Assembly: GCA_019637175.1 (NCBI GenBank)
Contig: JAHBWD010000001.1
Coordinates: 310,001 to 374,000 of the forward strand
Direction of reading: 5' to 3'
Origin: Labilithrix sp.
GTDB taxonomy: Bacteria; Myxococcota_A; Polyangia; Polyangiales; Polyangiaceae
Length of the DNA: 64,000 nt
The position numbers and the translations under genes were made by a program. How positions within the stretch are numbered: position 1 is the stretch's first letter; every line of letters begins with the position of its first letter. Below are positions 8,139-17,207 of this stretch, in pieces. The notes under the pieces were generated by a model. It was given only the letters and a program-made list of their open reading frames with translations, ran no database searches and was not told the DNA's origin.

Positions 8139-9500
8139 ATGCGAGCCTCGATCGCGGCCATGCTCGGAGCGGCGCTGCTGCTCGCGAGCCGTGACGCCGC
8201 CGCCTCGCCCGAAGATCTCTTCGGGTACGGCGCGCGCACGAGCGCGATGGGGGCCACGGGCACGGCCTACGCCGGCGGCTACGAGTCCGCGTGGCACAAC
8301 CCGGCGCTCGCGTCCGAGATCCGCGCGCCCAAGCTGACGCTCGGCTACACCGGCGGCGTCCTCCGCCTCGACGCCGTCGGCCTCGACGGCGTCCGCATCG
8401 CGCGGCGCGAGCCCGGGCCGATCAAGGGCACGGTCATCGGCGCGGAGATCCCGATCCCCTTCGGCGGCGCGCTCCGCGATCGGGTCGGGATCTCGCTCGC
8501 GTTCTATCAGCCCACCGACGTCGTGGTGCGCGGGCGCGTGCTCTACCCCGAGAAGCCGCAGTTTCCGATGCTCGACGATCGCGGCCAGTCGGTCACGATC
8601 CGCGCGGGCGTCGGCGCCGACATCGGCTACGGCATCAAGCTCGGGGTGGGCTTCGCCGCGCTCGCCGAGATCGTGGGCAACGTCGTCGCCGCGACCGACG
8701 CGACCGGCCGCGTCGGCACGCAGGTGGAGACGCAGCTCGTCGCGACGTACGCGCCGAGCTTCGCGGTCGCCTACGACCTCCCGCTGAAGACGTCGCCCGA
8801 GAAGTGGACGCTCGGCCTGGTGTTCCGCGGCACGCTCGACGCGCGCTTCGGCGTCGAGATCGACGGCACGAAGCTGAGCTCGCTCCAGATCCCGCTGTTC
8901 AACATCTCCGGCCTCGCGCAGTACGATCCGGGGCAGATCGCGGTCGAGATCGCGCGGCGAGAAGAGCCGCCGAACGGCGGGAGCAGCAACGTCCTCGCGC
9001 TCCAGCTCGTCTACAAGCGCTGGAGCTCGTTCCCCGGCGTCCTCGAGCCCACGGTCGTGTGCACCGAGGGAGGCGCCGGCGCGTGCGGGCTCGTGCCGCC
9101 GAAGATCGACTGGAGCGACACGATCGCGATCCGCCTCGGCGCCGATCAGGGCTACGCGCTCGGCGAGGGCGCCGTCTTCCACGTGCGCGGCGGGACGTTC
9201 TACGAGACGAGCCCGCTGCCCTCGAGTGTCCTCGGCAGCGAGGCGTTCGACGCGAGCGTCAAGGGGCTCGCGCCGCTCCCGACGCGCTACTACGACAGCG
9301 ATCGCATCGCGCTCACCGCCGGCGCGGGCCTCTCGCTCTCGAAGCCGCTGCCGCCGATCGATCTCGATCTGTTCGCGCAGTTCCACCAGCTCGTGCCGCG
9401 CGCGATCCGCTCGACCGACGCCGCGGGCAACGTGCTCGCCGAGGCCGAGTCGTCGGGCAGCATCCTCGTCTTCGGGATGAACGCGGGGGTGAAGTTCTGA
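8139..9500 (+). CDS. FadL/OmpP1-family outer-membrane protein (first copy)
   Basis: 453 residues. The signal peptide ends near SRDAAA-SPED. The mature start, LFGYGARTSAMGATGTAYAG followed by ESAWHNPA, is the FadL/OmpP1 N-terminal hatch signature with the NPA motif. The rest is beta-rich, ending in VFGMNAGVKF with a terminal Phe. Family members are 14-stranded barrels that let hydrophobic molecules cross the outer membrane; the substrate is unknown here. The stop overlaps the start of the second copy (TGATG), so both barrels and the lipoprotein after them form one operon. Confidence 0.88.
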   Translation: MRASIAAMLGAALLLASRDAAASPEDLFGYGARTSAMGATGTAYAGGYESAWHNPALASEIRAPKLTLGYTGGVLRLDAVGLDGVRIARREPGPIKGTVIGAEIPIPFGGALRDRVGISLAFYQPTDVVVRGRVLYPEKPQFPMLDDRGQSVTIRAGVGADIGYGIKLGVGFAALAEIVGNVVAATDATGRVGTQVETQLVATYAPSFAVAYDLPLKTSPEKWTLGLVFRGTLDARFGVEIDGTKLSSLQIPLFNISGLAQYDPGQIAVEIARREEPPNGGSSNVLALQLVYKRWSSFPGVLEPTVVCTEGGAGACGLVPPKIDWSDTIAIRLGADQGYALGEGAVFHVRGGTFYETSPLPSSVLGSEAFDASVKGLAPLPTRYYDSDRIALTAGAGLSLSKPLPPIDLDLFAQFHQLVPRAIRSTDAAGNVLAEAESSGSILVFGMNAGVKF

Positions 9501-10885
9501 TGGGGCGCGCCAGGCTCTCCGCGCTGTTCGCGCTCTTCGCGCTGAGCCTCGCGCCGGGCGCGGCCCGCGCGAACCCGCCCGACACGTACGGCTTCGGATC
9601 GCGCGAGACGGCGATGGGCAACGCGGCGTCGGCGGAGACGCACGGCTTCGCGGCGAGCTACTACAACCCCGCCGCGCTCGTGCGCTCGCGCGGCCTCGAG
9701 ATCTCCATCGGGTATTTTCGCGCCGATCACTCGCTCGAGATCAACGGTCTCGACAACGAGGTCGATCCGGTCAAGGGGATCAACGGCGGCCTCGTCGTGC
9801 CGGGCACGCTCTTCGGCGTCCCGTTCGCGTTCGGCATCGCCGTGCACCTGCCCGACGATCGCATCTCGCGCGTGCGCGCGCTGCGGCAGGAGCAGCCGCG
9901 CTGGGAGCTCTACGACAACCGCAACCAGCGCCTCTTCCTCGCGGCGAACCTCGCGATCCAGCCGGTCCACTGGCTCCAGATCGGCGGCGGTCTCTCGTTC
10001 ATGTCGTCGACGCGCGGAAAGCTCGACATCACGGGCACGGCCAACGTCTTCACGCCCGACGACTCGCAGCTTCGCCACGAGGTCGACGCCGATCTCACGG
10101 CGATCCGCTATCCGCACGCCGGCGTTCGCGTCGAGGTGAACGAGCGCGTCGCGCTCGCCGCCGTCTACCGCGGCGAGTTCCAGCTCGGCCTCGATCTCGG
10201 GGCGCACCTCCAGGGCGACGTCTCCGGTCTCACGACGGCCCTCTACGAGCTCCAGACGCGCAGCGTGAACAACTTCCTGCCGCAGCAGCTCGTCTTCGGC
10301 GGCTCATGGCGCCTCTCGCGCGACTTCCGCGCCGCGTTCGACGCGACGTGGATCGACTGGAGCGCGTACGTTCCGCCCGTCGCGCAGCTCGACGTGCTGC
10401 TCGACATCCCGCCGCCGTCGGGTGGCTGGCCGCCCACGATCCAGCCGCCGCAGGCGCCGGCGCCGACGCGGATCGAGCCGCTCCGGATGCACAACCGCCT
10501 CATCCCGCACTTCGGCGCCGAGTGGCACGCGCTCGAGACCGACAAGGTCGACGGGTTCGTGCGCGCGGGCTACGAGTTCTCGAAGAGCCCGATCGAGCCG
10601 CAAACGGGGCTGACCAACTACGTCGACCGCGATCGGCACACGGCGTCGATGGGGCTCGGCGCGTCGGTGCGCGATCTGTTCGACGTGATCCCCGGGCGGA
10701 TGGACATCGACTTCCATCTCGCGTTGAGCGAGCTCGTTCGCCAGACGACCCTCAAGCAGAACCCCGCCGACTTCGTGGGCGACTACTACGCGCGCGGGCG
10801 AATCCTGAACCTCGGCTTGACGCTCACCGTCGCGTTCGAGCCGCCGAAGAAAGCGGGCGACGACGCGGGAGGGAAGAAGCCATGA
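9500..10885 (+). CDS. FadL/OmpP1-family outer-membrane protein (second copy)
   Basis: 461 residues. The signal peptide ends near GAARA-NPPD. The mature N-terminus, TYGFGSRETAMGNAASAETH and SYYNPAALVRSRGL, is homologous to the preceding gene, so this is a tandem duplication that has diverged strongly. The last third carries a Pro-rich insertion (IPPPSGGWPPTIQPPQAPAP) inside the barrel domain. The role is inferred to be transport of a hydrophobic compound across the outer membrane. The start overlaps the previous stop by one base and the stop overlaps the next start (ATGA). Confidence 0.88.
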   Translation: MGRARLSALFALFALSLAPGAARANPPDTYGFGSRETAMGNAASAETHGFAASYYNPAALVRSRGLEISIGYFRADHSLEINGLDNEVDPVKGINGGLVVPGTLFGVPFAFGIAVHLPDDRISRVRALRQEQPRWELYDNRNQRLFLAANLAIQPVHWLQIGGGLSFMSSTRGKLDITGTANVFTPDDSQLRHEVDADLTAIRYPHAGVRVEVNERVALAAVYRGEFQLGLDLGAHLQGDVSGLTTALYELQTRSVNNFLPQQLVFGGSWRLSRDFRAAFDATWIDWSAYVPPVAQLDVLLDIPPPSGGWPPTIQPPQAPAPTRIEPLRMHNRLIPHFGAEWHALETDKVDGFVRAGYEFSKSPIEPQTGLTNYVDRDRHTASMGLGASVRDLFDVIPGRMDIDFHLALSELVRQTTLKQNPADFVGDYYARGRILNLGLTLTVAFEPPKKAGDDAGGKKP

Positions 10886-11967
10886 CGACGCGCGCGTTCG
10901 CGTCGCTCGCGCTCCTCGTGGCCGCGTGCTCGAGCACCGGCGCCGAAGGGGTCGGCGACAGGAACCTCCCGACGGCCGCCATGGGTCCGTTCCGCAAGCT
11001 CGCGGCCGAGGAGGTGAGGGGCATCGCGCCGTTCGTGTTCGACGACCGCGTCGCGCTCTACCGCGAGCCGGCCGCGCTCGCCGAGGGCGACGACACGATC
11101 CTCTACGCCGTGGCGCGCGCCGAAGGGCGCGACGTCATCGTGCGCACGCGCGCGAGCGACGGGCGATCGTTTTTCGGCACGACCGGAGACTTCGGCAAGG
11201 TTCCTCCCGTCGTGCTGGCGCCCGACGCCGCGTGGGAGGGAGACGCCCTCTCGGGTCCGTTCGTCGTCCGCGCCTCCGGCGAGCTCCTCCTCTATTACGC
11301 CGCCGCGGGTGGCATCGGCCTCGCGCGCTCGACCGACGGGCTCGTCTTCCGCAAGGAGCCGGCGCCGATCCTCACGCGCGATCCGGCGTCGGCGTGGGAA
11401 ACGACGGAGGTGCGCGCGCCTTCGGTCTACGTCCTTCCCGACGGCCGCGTCCGTCTCCTCTATGCGTCGGGCGGCTCGATCGGCGAAGCCGAGAGCGCCG
11501 ACGGCGTGAGCTTCCGCCGCGTCGATCCGGTCCCGTCGACGCCCGCGATCGAGCCCGTGCTCGCGCCGGCGCCGCCGGCGCCGCCCGGATCGCTCTTGCC
11601 CAACGAGAAGCCTCCGTTCGACACCGCGAGCGTCGGCGATCCGTGCGTGGTCCTTCGCACGACGCCGGTCGGGCGCCTGCACGTGCGCGTCCTCTACACG
11701 GGCGCCGACGCGAGCGGCGCGAGCGCGATCGGCTTCGCGGCGCGCTACGGCGACGCCGGTCCGCTGTCCCGGCAGCCTTCGCCCGTCTACTCCGTCGGGG
11801 CGCACGAGGCGGCGCCTGCCGTCGTCGAGCGATCCGACGGAACGTTCCTCTACGTCCATCAGGATCGCCGCGTCGACGAACGGCTGACGTACACCGCGAT
11901 CGCCGCGGCCTTCTCGCCGGCGACGATCAAGCTCCCTCTCCCCGCCGACTTCCCCGAACGTCCCTAG
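10882..11967 (+). CDS. Lipoprotein with five-bladed propeller-like fold
   Basis: 361 residues. The short signal peptide ends in the lipobox LVAAC. The mature part repeats the pattern seen in glycoside-hydrolase family 43/32-like five-bladed propellers: ILYAVARAEGRDVIVRTRAS, LLLYYAAAGGIGLARSTDG, VRLLYASGGSIGEAESADG, VLYTGADASGASAIGFAARY. The recurring element is a strand, then A-x-S-x-D-G. I see no clear set of three acidic catalytic residues, so enzyme activity is not claimed. Coupling to two FadL-like porins suggests it helps bind or hand over the ligand at the outer membrane. Confidence 0.78.
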   Translation: MTTRAFASLALLVAACSSTGAEGVGDRNLPTAAMGPFRKLAAEEVRGIAPFVFDDRVALYREPAALAEGDDTILYAVARAEGRDVIVRTRASDGRSFFGTTGDFGKVPPVVLAPDAAWEGDALSGPFVVRASGELLLYYAAAGGIGLARSTDGLVFRKEPAPILTRDPASAWETTEVRAPSVYVLPDGRVRLLYASGGSIGEAESADGVSFRRVDPVPSTPAIEPVLAPAPPAPPGSLLPNEKPPFDTASVGDPCVVLRTTPVGRLHVRVLYTGADASGASAIGFAARYGDAGPLSRQPSPVYSVGAHEAAPAVVERSDGTFLYVHQDRRVDERLTYTAIAAAFSPATIKLPLPADFPERP

Positions 11968-12019
11968 GGCCCACGTGGAGCGGCGTGCGCGTGAGCGCGC
12001 GAGCGCGCGAGCGCGTGAG

Positions 12020-12034
12020 GGGGCGGAACGCCCC
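12020..12034. terminator. Small GC hairpin after the porin operon
   Basis: GGGGCG, GAA, CGCCCC forms a perfect 6-bp stem with a 3-base loop, 53 bases after the stop of the propeller lipoprotein. No T tract follows. It may contribute to termination. It sits just before the PrsW-like gene in a 94-base gap that also holds a GCGCGAGC-type simple repeat. Confidence 0.35.
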
Positions 12035-12061
12035 ACGAGATGGTGCTAGCTTTGTCGGAGC

Positions 12062-13078
12062 ATGCTCGTGGGCCTCATTCTCGGCGTCATGTTCGTCACG
12101 CCGATCGTGCTCACGTATCTGTTCTTCATCCGCTGGGTCGACAGGTTCGAGCCCGAGCCGTGGTGGCTCATCCTCGTCGCGTTCGCGTGGGGCGCGATCT
12201 TCGCCACGCTTGGCGGCGGCATCACGTCCTCGATCGCGCAGAGCATCACCGCGGCGATCTTCGACGCGTCTCCCAAGGACATGGACGTCGTCGGCGCGAC
12301 CGTGTTCGCGCCCGTCTTCGAAGAGAGCTTCAAGGGGATCGGCGTCTCGCTCATCGCGCTCGCGAGCGCGCTCGGCCTGCGCGAGCTCGACGGTCCGCTC
12401 GACGGCGCGATCTACGGCGGCGTCGTCGGCCTCGGCTTCACGCTGACCGAAGACATCCTCTACGTCGCCAACCAGTTCGCCACGAGCGGCTTCGGCGGCT
12501 TCGTGTTCCTCCTCTTCCTCCGCACGGTGCTCCTCGGGCTCTCGCACTGCACGTTCACCGCGTGCACCGGCCTCGGCTTCGGCATCGCGACCGAGGCCAA
12601 GAGCTGGCCGGTGAAGATCATGATGCCGCTGCTCGGGTTCGGCGCCGCGATCTTGATGCACGCGATGCACAACTTCCTCCCGACGGTGTTCGGCGACGAA
12701 GGCCTCGTGCTCATGCTCCTCATCTCCTGGGCGATCGACATCCTCTTCTTCGTGCTCCTCGCGCTCCTCGTCGTCCGCGACCGCACGATCGTGATCCGCG
12801 AGCTGTTCAGCGAGGTCGGTGGTCTCTTGCACCCCAAGGAGCTGCAGCTCGTGTCGAGCTACTTCGCGCTCGGGATGAAGAACTGGGGCGTGCTGTTCTC
12901 CCGCGGGTGGTCGGCCTTCCGCATGCGGCGCAAGAAGCAGCTCCAGCTCGTCGAGCTCGCGTTCATCAAGAGCCGCCGCCGCCGCGGCGAGGCCGGCGCC
13001 GACCTCGATCGCAAGGAAGCGGAGCTGCGTCGCGACATCGTGATGGCGAATCGCCAGGGCGTCTGGATCGGATCCTGA
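12062..13078 (+). CDS. PrsW-family intramembrane metalloprotease
   Basis: 338 residues with about seven or eight hydrophobic helices. PrsW-type proteases cut membrane-anchored regulators such as anti-sigma factors, and are related to the CPBP/Abi proteases. The active-site motifs are visible: the EExxK-type VFEESFKGIG, GFTLTEDILYVANQF, HCTFTACTGLG and HAMHNFLP. The C-terminal 110 residues after the last helix are basic and cytoplasmic (AFIKSRRRRGEAGADLDRKE) and are not a usual part of the family. No anti-sigma factor is next to it. It is probably monocistronic, since a sigma-54-type promoter follows. Confidence 0.88.
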   Translation: MLVGLILGVMFVTPIVLTYLFFIRWVDRFEPEPWWLILVAFAWGAIFATLGGGITSSIAQSITAAIFDASPKDMDVVGATVFAPVFEESFKGIGVSLIALASALGLRELDGPLDGAIYGGVVGLGFTLTEDILYVANQFATSGFGGFVFLLFLRTVLLGLSHCTFTACTGLGFGIATEAKSWPVKIMMPLLGFGAAILMHAMHNFLPTVFGDEGLVLMLLISWAIDILFFVLLALLVVRDRTIVIRELFSEVGGLLHPKELQLVSSYFALGMKNWGVLFSRGWSAFRMRRKKQLQLVELAFIKSRRRRGEAGADLDRKEAELRRDIVMANRQGVWIGS

Positions 13079-13133
13079 CAACGACGCCAGGGGTGCGGCG
13101 CGTCGCGATCGCATCGAAGCCCATTTTCTAGCG

Positions 13134-13149
13134 TGGCATGCGCGTTGCT
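13134..13149 (+). promoter_or_regulatory. Sigma-54 (-24/-12) promoter
   Basis: TGGCATG at 13134-13140, four bases, then TTGCT at 13145-13149. The sigma-54 consensus is TGGCACG-N4-TTGCW, so the match is complete except for one C-to-T change, with exact spacing. The start site would be near 13159, and the ATG of the lipoprotein operon is at 13190 behind an AAGGAG ribosome-binding site. Such promoters need an enhancer-binding activator; none is encoded nearby. Confidence 0.65.
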
Positions 13150-13189
13150 GAATCTCCGGCGCTTCTGAACGAAAGACGGAAGGAGCGCG

Positions 13190-14755
13190 ATGAGACGACG
13201 AACGGTCGCGGCGTGGGCTTGTCCCGCGCTGCTCGTGATCGGCTGCGGCATGAGCTCGAGCGAGAGCGCGGGAGACGCGTTCGCGCCTTCGGCGGGAGCC
13301 GACGCTTCGGCGGGCGCCGCCCCGCCGGGCGAGCCCGCGCCGGAGAAGGAGGTCGAGTCGGACTACGAGGCGCCGGTCGCGACCGGCAGCTTCGTCTGGG
13401 TCGCGAACCCCAAGAGCGGTCGCGTGGCCTACGTCGACGCGAAGACGCTCCAGGTTCGCACCGTCGAGGCGGGCAACGGCCCCACCTTCGTCGGCGCGGT
13501 CCCGGGGCAGATCGACGACACGACGCTGGTCCTCAACGTCCTCTCGGAGGACGCGACGCTGCTCCGCGCCACACCCGCGGGGATCGCCTCGCAGAGCTTC
13601 AAGGTCGCGCCCCAGGCGAACAGCATGGCCTTCTCCGCCGACGGCCGCTTCGCCATCGTCTGGGCCGACGCGCGAAAGGTGCAGAATGCACCCAAAACGC
13701 AGGGGTTTCAGGACCTCACCGTGCTCGATCTGACGGCCGGGACCTCGACGATCCTCGCCGTCGGCTATCGCCCCGTCTTCGTGGGCTTCGCCGCGGGCGC
13801 TGCGCGCGCGCACGCGGTCACCCAAGACGGCGTGGCGATCCTCGATCTGTCCGCCGCGCCGGTCGTCACGAGGAACGTCGCCGTCTCCGACACGCCCAAT
13901 GAAGACCCAGGATCGCGCGACGTGTCGGTGACGCCCGACGGAAAGATCGCGCTCATCCGGCGCGACGGCGCCGCGGCGATCACCGCCGTGACGCTCGAGA
14001 CGGGTGCGCGCGTCGCCGTCACGCTCCCCGGACCGGTGACCGATCTCGACCTGAACGACGCGGGCGATCGCGCGGTCGCCGTCGTGCGCTCGACGTCGCA
14101 GGTGGCGATCCTCCCGGTGCCCGGCATCCTGCAGGCGCCGACGGTGTTCACGACGGTCGACGTCGCCGGCGAGACGATCGGCTCGGTCGCTCTCGCGCCA
14201 GGAGGCCGGAAGGGCCTGCTGTATACCAACGCGACCGACGCCGAGCGCGTCACCATCCTCGACATGGCGCTGGAGCCGCCGCCGGTGCGCACCGTGCGCC
14301 TCTACGCACCGGTGCTCGCGGTCTTCAGCTCGCCGGACGCACGGCACGCCGTCGTCCTCCACGACAAGACCGCGAGCGTGACGGATGCGGGCGCGGCGTC
14401 GGGCGCCTTCAGCCTCTTGCCGATCGCGAACGCGCTGCCCGCGAAGATCGTGGCGACCGAGGCGCGCCCGAGCGCGGTGGCGGTGACCGACGATCGCGCG
14501 GTGATCGCCGAGCGCGACGACGCCGCGAAGGTCTTCGGCGTCTACCTCGCGCGCATGCCGCAGCTCATGGTCGAGCGCTATCCCCTCGCGAGCCCGCCGA
14601 TCGCCGTCGGCGTCGTCGCGGGCGCGAAGCGAGCCTTCATCGCGCAGCAGCACCCCGAGGGCCGCCTCACGTTCATCGATCTCGAGGCCGGCGTCGCGCG
14701 AACGCTCACCGGCTTCGAGCTCTCCGCGCGCGTCGTCGACGGGAGCAAGCCATGA
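13190..14755 (+). CDS. Propeller-repeat lipoprotein (YncE/quinoprotein-like), first of pair
   Basis: 521 residues. The signal ends in the lipobox LVIGC. An Ala/Glu/Pro-rich linker follows, then WD/YVTN-like repeats: GSFVWVANPKSGRVAYVDAK, AFSADGRFAIVWADARKV, VSVTPDGKIALIRRDG, VALAPGGRKGLLYTNATD, FIAQQHPEGRLTFIDLEAG. The repeats predict a seven-bladed beta-propeller on the cell envelope. Such proteins often act as binding scaffolds; no cofactor site can be named. The AAGGAG at the start and the sigma-54 promoter upstream mark this as the first gene of a three-gene operon. It overlaps the next start by 4 bases. Confidence 0.82.
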   Translation: MRRRTVAAWACPALLVIGCGMSSSESAGDAFAPSAGADASAGAAPPGEPAPEKEVESDYEAPVATGSFVWVANPKSGRVAYVDAKTLQVRTVEAGNGPTFVGAVPGQIDDTTLVLNVLSEDATLLRATPAGIASQSFKVAPQANSMAFSADGRFAIVWADARKVQNAPKTQGFQDLTVLDLTAGTSTILAVGYRPVFVGFAAGAARAHAVTQDGVAILDLSAAPVVTRNVAVSDTPNEDPGSRDVSVTPDGKIALIRRDGAAAITAVTLETGARVAVTLPGPVTDLDLNDAGDRAVAVVRSTSQVAILPVPGILQAPTVFTTVDVAGETIGSVALAPGGRKGLLYTNATDAERVTILDMALEPPPVRTVRLYAPVLAVFSSPDARHAVVLHDKTASVTDAGAASGAFSLLPIANALPAKIVATEARPSAVAVTDDRAVIAERDDAAKVFGVYLARMPQLMVERYPLASPPIAVGVVAGAKRAFIAQQHPEGRLTFIDLEAGVARTLTGFELSARVVDGSKP

Positions 14756-16371
14756 CGCGTTCGTCTCTGTTCGTTCTGCTCGCCGCGCTGAGCTGCGGCG
14801 TCGCCTGCGGCGATCGTCCCGACGTCTTCGACGAGCCCGTCCGCGCCGTCCAGGCGTTCGGGCTCGTCGATCGCGTCGCGGTGATCGACGACGGCGCCGA
14901 GCGCGTCGTTCTCCTCACGCCTCGCGCGGATCGAGGGCTCGATCGCGGGAGCGTCTCGGTGGGCAAGGGCGTCATCCGCGCGCAGGCGTCGGCCGACGGC
15001 AAGCGCCTCTTCGTGCTCTCCACCGGCGACGTCACCCGCAAGAAGGGCGACGACCAGAAGCCGAGCCTCACCGTGATCGAGGACGGGGTGGGGAAGCGAT
15101 ACCCGCTGGAGTCGCCGCAGTCGGGGCTCTCGATCGATCCGCGCGGCCGATGGGTGGCGCTCTTCACGCAGCCACCCTCCGCGGGCGGCCCGGCGCAGGC
15201 GTCGTTCGTCGGGAACCCGAACGAGATCGTGCTGGTCGATCTCGAAGAGCCGAACGCGGAGCGCGCGGTCACGGCGCGCACGATCCGGAGCTTCGGCGCC
15301 CGGCCCCAGCGCGTCACGTTCACCGATCCTCTGCTCCTCCCGGAAGGTCCGCGGCGCCTGCTCGTCGTCGAGACGGATCAAGATCTGACGCTCCTCGATC
15401 TCGACAACGTCCGATCGATCCCGCAGCGTCCCGAGATCACCGTCCGCCTGACGAGCGGCACCACGGCGATCGCCAACCGCCCGGGCGGCGTCGTGATCGA
15501 CGACGGCGATCCGGCGAAGAACGACGACGCGCGCATCGGCATCCGCCTCGAGAACGCGTCGAGCGTCGTCACGCTCACGCTCGCGCCGAACCCGGGCGGC
15601 ACCACCGAAGATCCGGCGCAGATCCCGAATGATTTTCGCGCTGTGCTCAACATCACGGACGTGGGCGGCGTGCCCGGCGACGTCGTCTTCGTGCGCACGG
15701 AGGTCGGCGTGCGCCTCGCCGCCATCGTGCCCGCGACGCGCAAAGCCGTGCTCGTCGATCCCGAGACGAGCATCGTGACCGAGGTCGATCTGCCCGAGCC
15801 GTACGCGAAGATCTCGCTCATCACGAACATCGTCGGCGGCGCCGGCGGCGCCGACACCGCGCTCCTGTTCGGTCAGGGCGGCTCGCGCGGCGTCGCGTTC
15901 TGGTCGCTCGGCCGCGCGACGGGCGATCTCCGCTATCGAAGCGTCGAGGTCGTCTCGCTCGCGTCGGGGATCGGCGGCGTGCTCGACGTTCCTCCGCCGC
16001 GCCCCGAGCTCAAGGTGCTGCAAGGCGGCGGCGACGCGTTCTACGTCTTGAACCTCGCCACGCGCACGGCGGCGCCCCTCACGACGCTCGGCGCCGCGTC
16101 GCTCCACGTCTCGCGCGACGGCGAGCGCCTCTGGGCCTTCGCGCGCGGGGGGCCGAGCCTCGCGCAGGTCTCGCTGACGAACCTCCACCCGACGCCGCTG
16201 CCGCTCGATCGACCCATCGACGCGGTCTTCGACGTCGCGCGCGCCGACGGCGGCCGATCGCTCGTCGCGCTCGACGCGCGCGGCGCGGTGGGCGCCACCG
16301 TCCTCGACGCGCTCGCGCCCGACACGGCCGCGTCGCGCTCTTACTACGGCCTGCTCCTCGAGGATCTCTGA
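14752..16371 (+). CDS. Propeller-repeat lipoprotein, second of pair
   Basis: 539 residues. The signal peptide MTRSSLFVLLAALSCGVAC ends in a lipobox cysteine. The body is beta-rich with repeated D-G turns (VAVIDDGAERVVLLTPR, LFVLSTGDVTRKKGDDQKPS, LSIDPRGRWVALFTQ, LHVSRDGERLWAFARGG), consistent with a propeller like that of the upstream gene but diverged. It starts within the previous stop (ATGA) and ends within the next start (TGATG), so it is translationally coupled on both sides. The function is unknown; joint expression with a barrel protein suggests an outer-membrane assembly or sensing complex. Confidence 0.8.
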   Translation: MTRSSLFVLLAALSCGVACGDRPDVFDEPVRAVQAFGLVDRVAVIDDGAERVVLLTPRADRGLDRGSVSVGKGVIRAQASADGKRLFVLSTGDVTRKKGDDQKPSLTVIEDGVGKRYPLESPQSGLSIDPRGRWVALFTQPPSAGGPAQASFVGNPNEIVLVDLEEPNAERAVTARTIRSFGARPQRVTFTDPLLLPEGPRRLLVVETDQDLTLLDLDNVRSIPQRPEITVRLTSGTTAIANRPGGVVIDDGDPAKNDDARIGIRLENASSVVTLTLAPNPGGTTEDPAQIPNDFRAVLNITDVGGVPGDVVFVRTEVGVRLAAIVPATRKAVLVDPETSIVTEVDLPEPYAKISLITNIVGGAGGADTALLFGQGGSRGVAFWSLGRATGDLRYRSVEVVSLASGIGGVLDVPPPRPELKVLQGGGDAFYVLNLATRTAAPLTTLGAASLHVSRDGERLWAFARGGPSLAQVSLTNLHPTPLPLDRPIDAVFDVARADGGRSLVALDARGAVGATVLDALAPDTAASRSYYGLLLEDL

Positions 16372-17195
16372 TGCGATTCTTCGTCTTCGCCTTCTTGGTC
16401 TCGTCGCTGCCGATCTCCGCGCTCGCGCAGGAGCCCGAAGAGCCCGCCGGGGAGCCTGCGACGTCGCTGCCGCCTCCCGCTCCGGCACCGGTACCGGCTC
16501 CCGCTCCGCCTTCGCCCGTGCCGCCTCCGGCGGTCGCGCCCGCGGCGGAGGAGGCGTCCGTGCCGGCTCGCCCTCCGGGCCCGCCGCGCTACGACTACGT
16601 GCGCGTGGGCCTCGGCGTTCGCGTCGGCGATGTCGGCGACGCTGCGTTCGACACGTTCGCGACCGACGACGTCCTCACCCAGGCTTCGCTCGACGCGTCG
16701 TATGCATTCTACACGCGCGGCAAGCTCGCCGTCGCGGCGGGCCTCGCGTGGGACGTGGGCTCGCGCACGTCGGGCGCGCGCGGCATCGACACGCGCCTCA
16801 CGGTGCATCGCCTCATGGTGCCCGTCGAGGCGCGCTGGTACTTCGCGCCGTGGTTCAACGCGTTCGCCAAGGTCGCCGCCGGCCCCGCGGCGTACTACGC
16901 GCGGATCGCGGATCCGTCGTCGCAGGGCCCGCTCGAGCACGCGCCATGGTCGTTCGCCGCCGACCTGAGCGCCGGCGCGAGCTTCCGGCTCGCGGGAACG
17001 AGCGATCACGCCCAGCGGCACGCGCGCCTCTGGGTCACGCACGAGATCGGCTACGGCGTCACGGCGGGGCGCGATCTTCGCCCGCGGCCGAGCCGAAGCG
17101 AAGAAGACATCCTCGGCTCGGACGAGCGGACACGGCTCGGCTCGCTCGCCGTGAACGGGATGTTCTGGCGAACCGGGCTGGCCGTGTCGTTCTGA
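16371..17195 (+). CDS. Outer-membrane beta-barrel-like protein with Pro-rich neck
   Basis: 274 residues. The signal peptide ends near ISALA-QEPE. A flexible Pro/Ala segment of about 50 residues (PPPAPAPVPAPAPPSPVP) is followed by a beta-rich domain with aromatic-ended strands (DYVRVGLGVRVGDVG, YAFYTRGKLAVAAGLAWDVG, VPVEARWYFAPWFNAFAKVA). It finishes in FWRTGLAVSF with the terminal Phe typical of barrels inserted by the BAM machinery. It is the third gene of the operon behind the sigma-54 promoter. The stop is 12 bases from the end of the convergent metzincin gene. Confidence 0.78.
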   Translation: MRFFVFAFLVSSLPISALAQEPEEPAGEPATSLPPPAPAPVPAPAPPSPVPPPAVAPAAEEASVPARPPGPPRYDYVRVGLGVRVGDVGDAAFDTFATDDVLTQASLDASYAFYTRGKLAVAAGLAWDVGSRTSGARGIDTRLTVHRLMVPVEARWYFAPWFNAFAKVAAGPAAYYARIADPSSQGPLEHAPWSFAADLSAGASFRLAGTSDHAQRHARLWVTHEIGYGVTAGRDLRPRPSRSEEDILGSDERTRLGSLAVNGMFWRTGLAVSF

Positions 17196-17207
17196 ACGCC
17201 AGCACGC

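Noticed and set aside
11995..12017. GCGCGAGC-type simple repeat after the porin operon
   Set aside because: Short and typical of GC-rich intergenic sequence; no regular longer period.
12043..12058. A weak sigma-54-like match before the PrsW-like gene (TGGTGCT-N4-TTGTC)
   Set aside because: Several mismatches, and the -12 element would be only a few bases from the start codon.
11927..14653. A 908-residue frame opposite the PrsW-like and propeller genes
   Set aside because: It crosses two real genes and a sigma-54 promoter and has only charged low-complexity sequence.
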